This document shows positions 38,701 to 49,030 of a DNA stretch of 64,000 bases, piece by piece. Every line of letters begins with the position of its first letter. Within the stretch, counting starts at the first letter, position 1. The DNA lies in the NCBI RefSeq assembly GCF_905475395.1, contig NC_058337.1, positions 66,112,368 to 66,176,367 on the forward strand, written 5' to 3'. The stretch is from Chrysoperla carnea (lineage: Eukaryota > Arthropoda > Insecta > Neuroptera > Chrysopidae). The notes under the pieces were generated by a model. That model was given only the letters and a program-made list of their open reading frames with translations. It searched no databases and was not told the DNA's origin. A program made the position numbers and the translations under genes.

Positions 38701-41700
38701 CAATTAGACATGAAAATACCCCAACTGGTATGGCTCAAAGTTCTAGCCTGCAATTTACGAGATCGTTGGTTCGATTCCCGCACAGAAAAGTATATTCCCA
38801 TTTAGAACGTTAAATAAATTAGAAATTATTTTCATCAGATAGAGAGATATGTCAAGGTTTATATTTGGTCTTTACTTATAGAAGTAAAGTCTCATTGCTT
38901 ACTTTTGGAAATTTTCCATTATTTAAAAGAATAAAATAGAAAACGTTTATTAAAAATTTAAATAATAATGGGAAGAAATTTCCTGGATGACAAGTTTAAA
39001 TGGAGAATTAAACGATATTTGACGATAAATATCGTATATAAATTACGTAGTTTGCACGATGTCCACCAATTTTCTATACATCAAAGTTTTCTAAATAACT
39101 GCATTATATAATGGCACAATTTTGTAACGCAATAGAAGTGGAATTTTAGAATCATTTCTATTTCATTCTATTCTGTACGTTTGGAGGGTGACTAAACGAA
39201 AACAATCAGGCAATATCATTTTCTATGCCTCATTATTTGTGCGATCAAGTTACTATTTAAGAAAAAACTAAGATTCTTATTCAAATAAATTTCTTTCAAA
39301 CAGATTTTATTCTCGAATTTCATTAGAAAATTATATCTTATAAATAAATTAGGCCAAGATTTTTAATTTTGTGTAGTAAAATTTAAGTTTATTTTAACCC
39401 AGAGAATTAAATCATTTTTTAACCCAGTGTAAAAAGAGCTTTTTTTAACCACAAAAAAAAAATCTTTAACATAATAAATAATCTCTTAATAATTAAATAA
39501 GATGCTTATATTTCTTGATAAAAATCGTTTTAATGCGGCAATTATTATATAAATATATGAAGTTAGCACTGCCATATATTAAAACAATTAAAAAATGTGC
39601 TAACATATTTAACAAGAAAAGCCCTTAGAAGTCAAGTTTCCTTTAGCAGGACATGTATAAGGTTCTTTCCAATGAGCAAATTATTGTTTATGGCAATATA
39701 CTTTTAAGCGGATACACCGTCATGATTTAATATTTTTGAATAAATTATAGAACTGATATGAATTGTTTTAGATAAGGGAGACATGACTGTTTCATGGGTT
39801 TTAATTAATAAAAAATTTCTTCTTAAAAACCCACAAATGCACTTTGATTTGGAAAAAGACAGCTTGTAAAATGTGTGCAATTTTGCACGCGTATCAAACA
39901 CCTAAATGTTATGTCTGCTATTTTATGAACGAGAAATTTTAAATTTTGAGCAGGACACATGTTCCAAAAAGACAGGTGTTCCAAAGAAGAGATGTATATT
40001 CAATCAATTCGTTATTGTATGCATAATCTGTTAATCTATATATTAAATTTAAGAAAGAGATTTTTTATGCATTTAAGCTATTTCAGTGAGATTTTAATAG
40101 ATACTCCTAAAATAGTTTATGCATACAAAATATGGAATCGATGATGTTTTAAAAACTCCAATCGAAATGAGTTATTTCTAAAAAAGTATAATTCGACTGA
40201 TTAAATAGTATTATGCGAAAAAATTGAAATTGAATCTCGATTCACTTTTAACGCCTAGTCATTGATGCATAGTCCTATTGAAAAAATGTGATAATTACCT
40301 TTTTTGAGTTTAGTTGTGGCTATCAATTTTCTATTAATTTTATTTTTGACCTATTTATCAAGATAATATCAATTGCGTTTACAAATGAAGGGACAGGTTA
40401 GTGGGCAAGACTTTCATCTCATTTTCTCATTATTTTGGTTAGTAATTGATGTTTATTTGATATTTTTTTCCAACACTCTCGGTATGGCATATAATTTTTA
40501 TTATATTAGTTAACCCTTAAATGACACACTGTGTCATTTAGACCCCAGGTAATTTTTAATAGAATTTTCCGGCCGGAAATAGAACTATCCATACCATTTA
40601 TCGATATCTCCAAACCACTCCCACTACATTACCTGTAAACTGTGTGTTATGATTCTCAATAATTATCTCGATAAATAGTATTGCAGTAGTACTGCCAGTG
40701 ATGAAAAAAGCTACGAAGGATTTGATTTTTGTAGACATGATAAAATATTTGAGAATAAGCAAATGAAACATCTATTTTATCCCGCAATAATCCTCTGAAG
40801 ATAGACTTCCAATCAGAGCAGTTTTATAATGTAACAAAGATTGCTTATTTACTCAGTTAAATTTTTTTAACTATTGGCGGAATGAAAAATTGTTTCAAAA
40901 AGACATATTTTTTAGGAGATGGACAATTTGATTACAAACGAAGTGCCTTCGTTTACCTTCTTGATATCTTAAGTTAAATTTGTAAACGAAAGGATTTTGC
41001 TTAATAAAACAATTATCTGTTCGTCTTCTGATGTGCATTTAAGAGCCATAAAACTTTAATGAAATGCTTTGTTATATTTTATTTAAAAAATAAACCTTTT
41101 ACAAAGTTTCTGTTTTTTACTGATTTGCAAACTCATTTAATCAAATATATACTGTTTGTTCCAAAAAATCTGCACAATAAGGTCGGTGCAAATTCTAACC
41201 GAGTGTATACAGGATAGTTTGAACATCATAAATATAAGTTTATATTGTAAGGAAAAAACTCTTAAGTAGAAAATACTCAAAGTTTAACGATTAATTCAGT
41301 CGTAATAGCTCTAGCGTGTTCTAGTGTTGCAGGCCATATTAAGTTTCATTCTTCTTTAAAATTTTTATCATGTCAACAGACAATACCATCTTATAAAAAT
41401 TTAAATAAAAACAAAAATAATAAAAACACTTTATTTTATTTATTTTATAAAAGAATACAAATCAAAACAAATTAAATAACGCAATGCTTTTACTATTTTT
41501 GTTTTTTTAACTTATTAAAATATATGTTCCGCAAAGTAAAGCTCCAGCTCCAAATAATACATACAAATAATGACATCTTCGTTTTACGTTTGGCTTTTCA
41601 TTACCGAGAGTTCTGCTAATATATTGTGGTGGCTCAATAACTGAACAAATTAAGTAATATTCAAAATTAGCCATAATACTTTTCAAATAACTAACCAATT

Positions 41701-43922
41701 GAAACGTAATAATAACATAAGTGTGAAAAATAAAAATTAAGTAATAAAATTTAAAAATTAATTGTCATTTTAATTTATACAGTGTGTCTCAAAATAATTA
41801 ATTCTAGTTTTTTTCAAAACTGAGCCATATACCCCAACTATATCCAATTCTTTAACAATATTTAGCAAGAGAAATTGTAGAAATGGTTATTCTGAGACAC
41901 GCAGTATATAAATGTTAATATAGAAAAAAACTAAATAAGTTAGCAAATAAAAAAAGAACAATTTTTAAAATAGGAATTGCAATTTCATGTTACCTTTGTT
42001 GTATTTATTTTTCTAATTCAAGATGTATCAGTCACAATATTTACGTTACCAAAAATATGTACGCATATGAATATGACTGACACATCATGTATAATGTATA
42101 TTATTTAAAGTTTTTCTGTATTTTCTTTTTTAATGAATGTATTCGTAAAAATTAAATAAATGTTAGAGAAATATGTCAACGTTTTAATTCTACCAAGTAT
42201 TAAAATTTATTTCTTTTACCTTAAAATTATTAAATCTTTGAATTTTAATAAAATAAGAGAAGATATAAAGCTTCAAAGTAAAGAATTTAGGTAGGAATTG
42301 ATAAAATCTGCCGATATGTGACACTCGAGTAGCCCAAAGTAGCCGAACTCAATATATAATCGTTGGGTAAATAAGATATTTTATTTTAAAAAAGTACTTA
42401 ACAAAACGTGTTTAACAAATCCTTAAATAAATGCCGATATATCGGAAATTAGTTTAAGGTTTTATTTCGCTAAATTATGTCTAATAAATACCGCATAGGC
42501 ATGGATTAAGATATAATACCTTACTTAAATTGACTTATCTTAAATTCTTAGAAATGTTTGTCATCCTTGCCATCTACTAAGGTATAGATAATATAGTTAT
42601 GTGTATAACATTAATAGTTATGTATATAACACTCTACTATCAGCCTGAGGTTAGATCCTAGTGTTATACATAGCAGAAAGATACTTGAATATATTTCCTC
42701 TATGGTATTAAATATATAACTATATTAACTAAGAAGAAGGGCTCTAGGCTCAGCTGTAAACACACTATTCACTGTAAGAATAACAATATCTGACATACAG
42801 CGTACACCACCAGAGAGTCTTACAAAAATTTTGATGAAGCCGCAAATACACTGTGCATAATATGTAATGCTGCGCATTGTATTTGCGGCTTCATTAAAAT
42901 TTATACTATCAGACTCTCTGACGGTATGCACAGTGTGCCAGATTTTCTTATAAATAATTCGTATAATAAATTCTTATAATCGATTTATATCTAGAGCTAA
43001 TATGCAAAAAAAAATTTCTCATGCGATTTTCGCTTCAATTTGATATAGTGACACTGGTTTATAAGACACATAAAATTAATATAAAAATCATTAATTAATA
43101 TCAATTCATTGAAGTGGAATACTGGGAAGATTAATACTAAAACCTCTAAAATTTCTACTATAATTGAATTAAAGGATTATAAGTACAAAATTTAGCTTTT
43201 TTTTCACAAAAATGATACTCCGTAAGTATTGCTTCTTCTCATGGTTTATTCGAAATAGGAAATTTTTTATCATTGGAAACAAATTATGTTAAATTTTTCA
43301 GATATTCTTCAGATCTGAGAATATCGTTAAAAGAGTATTTGAGATCGTACTATGTCTATAAAAACACAGTTCAAGATTTCTTATCGATTTTTAATGACGC
43401 GACGTGGGAAAAGTGTGTTTAAGTAGCCTTCTAATACAATTTTATAATTTTTGTATCGACTTGCTGGCTGACTCAGTTTAATCCAGACAAACTTGAGTCT
43501 CATTATTATTAATTATGAAAAGTTGTTAATTTCTATTTACTCCAGTTAGAATTTTTTTTATTAAAAATAATAAGGCCGCGGCTTCCTTAAATATTCTATT
43601 AGGTGGTAAACATTTGCGCATGGCTGATATATGCGCTAAATTAAATTTTATATTTACCTTGAACTGCCGCTGTAAGCATCCCTTCACCAACATACGATGC
43701 AAAAGCTGGTTCATGCCCAGAACTACAACCGCCTAAAATTTTCACTTTTTCATGTAAAGCCTCCTTATGATCCCGTCGAATAACTGCATTTAATTTATCC
43801 AACACAGCAACATCTTGATTAACTAGTGCTGTACTTAATAATGATTCATTAATAAAAGATTCTGGATTCGATAAAAAATCATGACCCATAAATGATGATC
43901 GAGATTCCTCTAGTCGAGCCAT
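26752..43922 (-). CDS. Tkfc: Triokinase/FMN cyclase-like protein (DAK1-DAK2), 610 aa
   Basis: Seven phase-consistent exons: 43922-43658, 32445-32226, 31528-31255, 29755-29504, 29271-28930, 28694-28495, 27031-26752. The family phosphorylates dihydroxyacetone and glyceraldehyde with ATP (cytosolic fructose/triose metabolism), and the animal enzyme also forms cyclic FMN from FAD. DAK1 (about residues 15-350) shows SSGHEPAFASYVGEGMLT with His70, GNIFHSPSAAQIL, KIAGAMAEA, ELGIGLQGEM and GTFITSLDMKGFS. DAK2 (about 375-605) shows the Mg-binding DSITRDGDTGSN with all three Asp, FPGTLGALYAVGFQAAAQ and YPDAGAQAVATWMRAI. Odd: the histidine that bonds the ketone substrate is Gln237 (GLQGE for GIHGE), and the usual catalytic Asp of the KNYTGD block is Glu125 (KNTIQE). 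Kinase activity is therefore doubtful, while the DAK2 nucleotide site looks intact. Length is close to the family norm of about 580. Poly(A) signal near 26690. Intron 1 is 11.2 kb and contains another gene. Confidence 0.9.
27800..27885 (+). pseudogene. Possible retrotransposon RNase H trace in intron 6
   Basis: The plus strand reads VNILTDIQAPIKSQ, resembling the IN(I/L)(Y/T)DSQAA(I/L)KSL block of non-LTR retrotransposon RNase H domains. The surrounding 27450-27900 is richer in G+C than its neighbourhood, but its frames are broken. It lies in the Tkfc intron on the opposite strand. A weak, decayed fragment at best. Confidence 0.3.
29878..29952 (+). other. tRNA-like sequence, probably SINE or tRNA relic
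   Basis: Has an A-box-like TGTCTAATGGTTTAAAGTG and a B-box-like TGGTTCGATTC at tRNA spacing, with a TTCGAA segment where an anticodon loop would lie. The acceptor stem does not pair well. More likely a degenerate tRNA pseudogene or SINE head than a working tRNA. In intron 3 of the Tkfc gene region. Confidence 0.3.
30035..30142. repeat. 40 bp tandem repeat, about 2.7 copies
   Basis: The unit AAGTGAATGTGAGTCCATTG ATTGGTTTTCATTGATTTCG occurs twice exactly and a third time truncated (AAGTGAATGTGAG). It lies in the Tkfc intron between exons 3 and 4. A minisatellite with no evident function. Confidence 0.85.
31662..31905. mobile_element. 240 bp MITE-like hairpin
   Basis: The left arm (ATACATAGATAACGCG ... 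GATGAATGAGAGAGAAGACTGC) is mirrored by the right arm (GGCAGTCTTCTCTCTCATTCATC ... GGCGTTCTCTATGTATAA, shortened here). The arms are about 100 bp around a loop of some 45 bp. It sits in Tkfc intron 2, within about 140 bp of the exon 3 acceptor. No ORF. Confidence 0.7.
32880..33480. other. Unexplained coding-like stretch
   Basis: This part of Tkfc intron 1 has a more balanced base composition than its surroundings and open frames on both strands. A plus frame around 32985-33126 reads like GKNLEVFASFTGVYTSLV and FALSAASVEQRQMVFTDSNA before a stop. A minus frame (33203-32925) also stays open, as does another at 33473-33291 (DVSRSRTGVHFDGINVRCSS). I recognise no family in any of them. Possibly an old insertion or pseudogene. 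Confidence 0.25.
33595..33745 (+). repeat. Direct repeat shared with 39825-39970
   Basis: Both stretches share CAACAAATGC.CTTT.ATTTGG-AAAAAG-CAGCTT (spaced here), then TTTTGCACGCGT, then a GAACGAGAAATTTT block and CAGGACACA. Two copies of one unnamed non-coding repeat in the same intron, same orientation. Confidence 0.6.
34437..34601 (+). CDS. Candidate small membrane protein, 54 aa
   Basis: ATG at 34437 gives MAQPNYQPPPAKWLAAPFMY, then a hydrophobic stretch (about residues 17-37, TIFVIVCLGFTFPF), a GWLGG turn and a KKKK tail. An in-frame ATG 27 bases upstream (34410) adds MGFCTTINF. Codon composition is clearly more G+C rich than the flanking DNA, and the sequence has the proline-rich head, single membrane helix and basic tail of real small proteins. 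I do not recognise the family. It lies in Tkfc intron 1, 490 bp upstream of the ZAD gene and on the same strand. It could instead be a fragment of a retrocopy. Confidence 0.45.
   Translation: MAQPNYQPPPAKWLAAPFMYPTIFVIVCLGFTFPFLKEPLPCICGWLGGDKKKK
35087..38487 (+). CDS. ZAD domain and C2H2 zinc-finger transcription factor, 469 aa
   Basis: Two exons, 35087-35242 and 37234-38487, phase-0 junction (APVH to INQG). The N-terminus has the zinc-finger-associated domain: CRVC at residues 15-18 pairs with CSSC at 64-67, split by the intron as is common. ZAD domains mediate dimerisation of insect nuclear proteins. A long linker (about 100-300) is acidic and has a short Gln run. Six C2H2 fingers follow at about 304-467, each C-X2-C-X12-H-X3-H with TGERPYEC-type linkers (HKCNVC, YKCEVC, FKCTIC, FECDIC, YECEVC, HKCTLC). 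Fingers 1-4 repeat an FKR core. A sequence-specific DNA-binding regulator is expected; its targets are unknown. An upstream in-frame ATG (35057) would add ten residues, but MNVISV has better context. The whole gene lies inside intron 1 of Tkfc on the opposite strand. Confidence 0.92.
35808..36468 (+). repeat. Dispersed hairpin-ended repeat, copy 8 (long subfamily)
   Basis: The most complete long-subfamily copy: starts AACAAGTGAAAACAAACAAT, contains the hairpin, GGCTGCCTTTCGGCCGCCAT and GGAGAAAATGGACACCAAAG, the core, and ends TATTACATATATACAGCGTA. A short deletion removes the CCTATACCAAAATTTTGTTC part. In the ZAD gene's intron. Confidence 0.88.
38718..38795 (+). other. tRNA-like sequence, probably a relic
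   Basis: Contains GTATGGCTCAAAGTTCTAG and a clean B-box GGTTCGATTCCCGC, separated by about 30 bp. The stems do not close into a convincing cloverleaf. Probably the promoter head of a SINE or a tRNA pseudogene. Confidence 0.25.
39825..39970 (+). repeat. Second copy of the 33595-33745 repeat
   Basis: Carries CACAAATGCACTTTGATTTG, TTTTGCACGCGTATCAAACA and GAACGAGAAATTTTAAATTT in the same order as the first copy. Non-coding. Confidence 0.55.
41507..41698 (-). CDS. Candidate small membrane protein, 55-63 aa
   Basis: The minus-strand ORF starts at 41698 (MVSYLKSIM) or, more likely, at the second Met at 41674 (MANFEYYLICSVIEPPQYIS), and ends CGTYILIS. It has a basic NVKRRC segment and one C-terminal membrane helix (YLYVLFGAGALLCGTYILI), like a tail-anchored small protein. 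A cluster of AATAAA signals follows within about 70 bp (41430-41455). I do not recognise the family. It is intronless and within Tkfc intron 1 on the same strand as Tkfc. Confidence 0.4.
   Translation of the reverse strand: MVSYLKSIMANFEYYLICSVIEPPQYISRTLGNEKPNVKRRCHYLYVLFGAGALLCGTYILIS
42790..42938. mobile_element. 150 bp MITE-like hairpin
   Basis: The left arm GAGAGTCTTACAAAAATTTT and GATGAAGCCGCAAATACA is mirrored at the right by TGTATTTGCGGCTTCATTAA and CAGACTCTCTGACGGTATGC, around a loop of about 11 bp. It lies in Tkfc intron 1. A compact non-autonomous element. Confidence 0.75.
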
Positions 43923-44487
43923 ACTTCAAAATTTTCTAATTTCTCAGAGTACATTAAATATAGTACGGTAAAAATTACTACAAAACAAAAAATGGTGCCA
44001 TAACTAATTGTAAAAATTATCATTACGAGATAAAATAATACTAAAAATTTTGAAATTTTTTTTTATCTTTTTAAATTTTAATCGTTAAAAAAAACATATT
44101 TACATGTCTAATTTTCCGTCAAAACTAAACATAACCTATACTATATTTTAAAATTTTTTATGCTGAATCGCTTTTTTGCTACTTAAAATTATTTTTTCCA
44201 TAAACATTATCACTAAATTTTCAAGAATGATAAAATATATACAATAACTTAAAAGTGTTTAAAATTAGATTAGGATTTTTTTGAAGGGAAATAAACCACT
44301 ATTAAATGAAGTATAACACCTGCATTGGATTTTCGTTGGAAACATTTATCATTTATCTGTCAAAATTAATTATATATGTTTTTAAAAATTTGTGAAACAC
44401 GGATTATAATAAGCCAAAATGTATTCTAATCTGTGTTCTGATATCTTCGTGAGGAAATTGATGGGTGTGCTATAAAAGTACAAAAAA

Positions 44488-45170
44488 TATTTTTCTTCAT
44501 TATCCCCGGGCCGAAAGTACGTACTTTCGGCCGAAAATAAAGAAAAATAGGATACATCACACGGAGGTATGTAGAACTCTAGGGTAGTTCGAGTGACGTC
44601 TGAAATATTGCAAAAAAATGCGAAGTTAGAAAAATTGATGAATTTTGAACAGCTTTGTCTCGGAAACTATTGGATCTACAGAGACAATTCTAGTCTTATA
44701 TTGTAGCAAATTTAGTCTACTTTAAATTACGTACAAATACTCCTTTAGCCCAAAATTCGCTAATTTTCCGGGTTTTGAAAAAGTTACGTTCAGCACTCGA
44801 GGTCACAAACTTGGATTATACCGGATTTGACCTTAGCTCTGATGTATAAAGTTACGCCGATAAATTATGAAAGGCTTCATCTCGGAAAGTATTGGATCTA
44901 CAGAGTCCATTCTAGTTTCATATTGTAGCAAATTAAGTCTACTTGAAAACGCCTTGAAAAGGTTTTATCAAAAAACTAGTCCTTTAAGGTTGTAATCGCA
45001 CAAAATCCAAATTTTTCACGGATTTTTCGATTTGTCAAAGTTGCGTTCCGCGCTCGAGGTCACAAACTTGGATTATTCATTAGACCAACATCATAAACAA
45101 GTCTGCGAAAAATCAGAACTACCGGATATGGTGCAGACTACTCCGTACTTTCAGACGACAAGATTACTGA
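44488..45170. repeat. Palindrome followed by a 235 bp tandem duplication
   Basis: A perfect 24 bp palindrome (GGCCGAAAGTAC and its mirror) sits at 44509-44532 within a looser 60 bp palindrome. After it, two diverged units of about 235 bp share TCTCGGAAA.TATTGGATCTA, CATATTGTAGCAAATT.AGTC and GCTCGAGGTCACAAACTTGG (44640-44830 and 44875-45080). Another CGTACTTTC occurs near 45150. No ORF. This occupies most of the gap between Tkfc and RNase H1. Confidence 0.7.
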
Positions 45171-45436
45171 ATTAATATTCTTTTAAATAATTTCTATTAC
45201 ATATTTAGAAGGTACATGAATAAAACATATTCTATTAAATGTAATAATTATTTATTATTGTTACATTTACAGTGGATAAATGTATCTTTTGTTTGCGTTA
45301 TCATCAATTTATTTGTGCCCTCCTTCTCATTGTAAAAACGAAGATGAATGAATACCTTAATATAAGATATGAATATTGAAAAAGGGCAGAAATAATATTA
45401 CTTATTAAATATAAAATACATAGGAACAAACATTAA

Positions 45437-48400
45437 TTATTTGCCAAACATTTGGGCACCTTTTCTAGCTAAGGCATCAGCTCCTTCATTTCCTGCAATT
45501 CCCGCGTGTCCTTTAACATAATTCTATAACAAAAAACGTTATTCTCACTGCATTATTGTAATTACACAAATATATTTAAAAATCAAAATTACCCATTTTA
45601 CGTCAACTAATTGACATGCGTTATCTAAGTCAATAAAATCGTGTTTATTTTTAACCGGCCCACCATCTTTTAATTTCCAATCACGTTTCTTCCAATTTGG
45701 CAACCATGTTGTCATTGAATTTATGACAAACTGTGAATCAGTATTAATACAAAGTTTTTTAACACCAGCACTATGAGCAATTTCGACAGCTCGGGTACAA
45801 GCTTGTATTTCTCCAACATTATTGGTTGCTCGCCCTTTTACTGGTTCACCAACATTTCTAGAAATTATTCACAAAGCTTTTGAAAAAAGGGTAATTAACA
45901 AAGTAATAAAGGGTAATTAATAGACTTACAATGGATGATTTTCACCAAACCAAACCCCTAAACCAGCTTTACAATTGGGTCGTCCATTATTTTCACAAGC
46001 TCCGTCTGTGTATACATGTACAAAACCATCTTTATCCACCGGAAGTGCATGTTTTTCCTTTCGTTTTTTCTGATCAGTGTTTTCATTGTCTGTTGTACGT
46101 TTCCGTTTTGGAGTTGTGGCAGATTTAATATTTGAAGTACCTACTTTATCATTCAAAACTTTTCCTTTAAAATTAAGCATTTCTTCCATTATTGAATTTT
46201 TATACGATTCAGCAACTTCATTAAATTGTGTTAAAAGATCTTTAGTTTTGCTTTTAAATGATTCGAAAATCGAATCTATTTTACTTATATGTTCAGCTAC
46301 TAAAATATCGTTGCTAAAATATTGCCATTGTGTTAAAAATTTATCTTTGAGGCTAGTATCATGGAGCTTCGTAAACGTAATAATAATATAAGGGCTAGGT
46401 GGTGTTGACCCAGCCCTTAAAAATCGCTAAACATAATTTTTCTTATGATTCGCTTAGAGGTGTGCAATAACTCTTGGTAGTTTTAAATGTGGTTAATTTT
46501 CCTCCACTATTTATAAGGCATATACAACAACATATTTTGACTGATCTACGTAAAATATTTTAAACTGCACCTACACGTTTCTACCCCTCTGTTATCAATG
46601 CCAATATTTTTCAGATGAATTTTTAGCGCAATTGAACTTTTTTCGAGATATTGTACTAGAATAAAGTATTATTGGTTTTTGAACAAGAAATTTTTTATTC
46701 TTATGCGTTTGCTTTGAAATGGTATCTGATTGGAAATCAATGTTAGATAGGACGTTATCGAAGCTCCAGATAATAGTTTAAAAAATTAAATAGTTCGTAC
46801 TCATTCATATCATCTGTTAAGAATGCATCATGATACGTTTCTAAATCTTCATCAGATTCGACTTTAACTTCTGGTGAAGCTAATTCTTGCATTGTAACAG
46901 ATTTTATTTCTTTTCCGTTGTACATATTTACAAATTCTTCTGCCGCTGCATAACTATCAAATTTTTTAAATTTTGCATGTGCGACGCCTTTTATGGATTC
47001 TTGACATTCAGCCCTAAAATGTTATGGTTTTAATAGTGAAAATATTAAACAGTTGTAGCGATTTATAATTACGATACACGATGTGTCGAAAATAAAATTA
47101 ATTTTTTGTAATATATTCAAAAATGTTCGTTATACAACATTTTACACGCTACACCTACACCCATAGAAATTCAAATCGATACAATTTCGAGAGACATTCA
47201 AGGTATTCATTAGTAACAAAAAAAAGTATACTTGTGAAAAATTGAAAATATCGTTCTAGTTATGTTCCCTGATTTGACATATCGAGATTGGGGTATCATT
47301 AAAAATAATTGGTAAAAGTTCAGTTTTAGCACTTTTTCTTATAAAACATCCTAGAACATCAGGAAAAAAACCATTTTCAAGCATTTTTTACGTAGATTAC
47401 GAATCCGTATGCGACGATACCGAAAAACTTACAGTTTTTCTTTAATTCAGGAAAATATACTCAATTTTCTTGGTTAATATTTTCAAGCCTAAAAATGAAT
47501 AACTGTATTCATAAATTAATTAAAAATAGGTCGTTATTTACTTTATTTATTATTAAATATGTTAAATTTATACAAAAATTATAAAAATATATTTAATAAA
47601 ATAATATTTTTAAATATTTAAGTATTGAGTTTCAAAATGAATATGGCGTCAACATGTGACATTTATCTTGTTTGTGTAAACATGCAAAAATAGGGTTGAC
47701 GACAAAATTAATGGATAGTATGAAAGCCTAAAAACAACTATTAACCTACGATACTCATGCTAACTCGATACCGTTAAAAGTATGATTGACATCAAATCAA
47801 AGAGTGAACGCAAGGGCCAAAAACCCGCAGACCCGTCCTAACTCGATCCCATTAAAGGCATGGCCAACCTGTTGATCACAGGGTGAATTCAATCACAGAG
47901 TGAACGCAAGGGCCAAAAACCCGCAGACCCGTCCTAACTCGACCCCATTAAAGGCATGGCCAACCTGTTGATCACAGGGTGAATTCAATCACAGAGTGAA
48001 CGCAAGGGCCAAAAACCCGCAGACCCGTCCTAACTCGACCCCATTAAAGGCATGGCCAACCTGTTGATCACAGGGTGAATTCAATCACAGAATGAACGCA
48101 AGGGCCAAAAAACCCGCAGACCCGTCCTAACTCGACCCCATTAAAGGCATGGCCAACCTGTTGATCACAGGGTGAATTCAATCACAGAGTGAACGCAAGG
48201 GCCAAAAAACCCGCTCGCAAGATTTTTGGCCTTTGCGTTCACCATATGATTGAATTCACCCTGCGATCTACGGGTTGGCCATGCCTTTAATGGGGTCGAG
48301 TAAGGACGGGTCTGCGGGTTTTTGGCCCTTGCGTTCATTCTGTGATTGAATTCACCCTGCGATCTACGGGTTGGCCATGCCTTTAATGGGGTCGAGTTAG

Positions 48401-49030
48401 GACGGGTCTGCGAGTTTTTGGCCCTTGCGTTCACTCTGTGATTTGATGTCAATCGTACTTTTAACGGGATCGAGTTAGCATGAGTATCGTAGATTAATAG
48501 TTGTTTTTATGCTTTCATACTATCCATCAATTGTGTCGTCAACCTTATTTTATAAATGCATACATACACAAACAAGGTAGATGTCACTTGTTGACGCCAT
48601 ATTTGTTTTGATACCTACTCAATACTTAAATATTTAAAAAAATTATTTTATTGAATATATTTTTATAATTTTTGTATAATTTTAACATATTTAATAATAA
48701 ATAAGGTAAATAAAATATCATAAAAACATGTTTAATTAACTTAACACATATATTCCATTTTAGGCTTATAATATAACTTGTATTAACCAAGAAAATTCAT
48801 ATTTTCAAAAAGCATATTTTCCTGAATTAAAGAATTTTTCGGTATCGTCGCATATAGATTCGTAATCTACGTAAAAAATGCTTGAAAATGGTTTTTTTCC
48901 TGATGTTCTAGGATGTTTTATAAGAAAAAGTGCTAAAACTGAACTATTACCAAATAATTTTAATATTATATATTTACCATGTTTCAAAAATTCCTCTACG
49001 TTTTCCTTTTGCAACAGCATAATAAGGCAT
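45437..49030 (-). CDS. RNASEH1: Ribonuclease H1, 346 aa
   Basis: Degrades the RNA strand of RNA-DNA hybrids, in the nucleus and probably mitochondria. Five exons in phase: 49030-48978, 47013-46801, 46352-45930, 45857-45593, 45523-45437. The N-terminal hybrid-binding domain is split by intron 1 (MPYYAVAKGKRRGIFETW joined to AECQESIKGVAHAKFKKFDS). A linker of about 110 residues contains a basic TTPKRKR, a likely nuclear signal. The catalytic domain (about 195-346) keeps the four acidic residues: Asp205 (YTDGAC), Glu246 (NNVGEIQA), Asp270 (INTDSQFV) and Asp334 (NEGADALA), plus His324 (VKGHAG). It should be active. Length matches animal RNase H1. The exon 2/3 junction (46801/46352) rests on phase only and is the least certain. 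Intron 1 contains a 1.7 kb foldback element. No mitochondrial presequence precedes Met1 as modelled. Confidence 0.93.
47300..48968. mobile_element. 1.7 kb foldback element with internal 96 bp tandem repeats
   Basis: The two halves mirror one another almost from end to end. AAAAGTTCAGTTTTAGC at 47315 pairs with GCTAAAACTGAACTATTACC at 48931. TTACGTAGATTACGAATCCG pairs with its complement near 48865. ATGGCGTCAACATGTGACAT pairs with the region near 48590. Inside are about four tandem units of 96 bp (47797-48212), each with GTGAACGCAAGGGCCAAAAA, CCCGCAGACCCGTCCTAACT and GGCATGGCCAACCTGTTGAT. They are followed at 48215-48440 by about two units in inverse orientation. Long inverted arms with internal short repeats are the hallmark of foldback (FB-like) elements. 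It has no transposase and lies wholly within RNase H1 intron 1. Confidence 0.85.

Noticed and set aside
47797-48440. Regular direct repeats suggesting a CRISPR-like array
   Set aside because: Units are 96 bp with no unique spacers and reverse orientation midway, in a eukaryotic intron; this is a foldback transposon interior.
48165-48452. Minus-strand ORF of 95 codons with repeating protein units
   Set aside because: It is the translation of the 96 bp tandem repeats (a multiple of three) within the foldback element; periodicity keeps the frame open. No coding evidence.
48805-49020. Minus ORF upstream of and overlapping RNase H1 exon 1
   Set aside because: Formed by an arm of the foldback element reading out of frame through the exon; the mirrored arm at 47330-47480 lacks the same protein frame.
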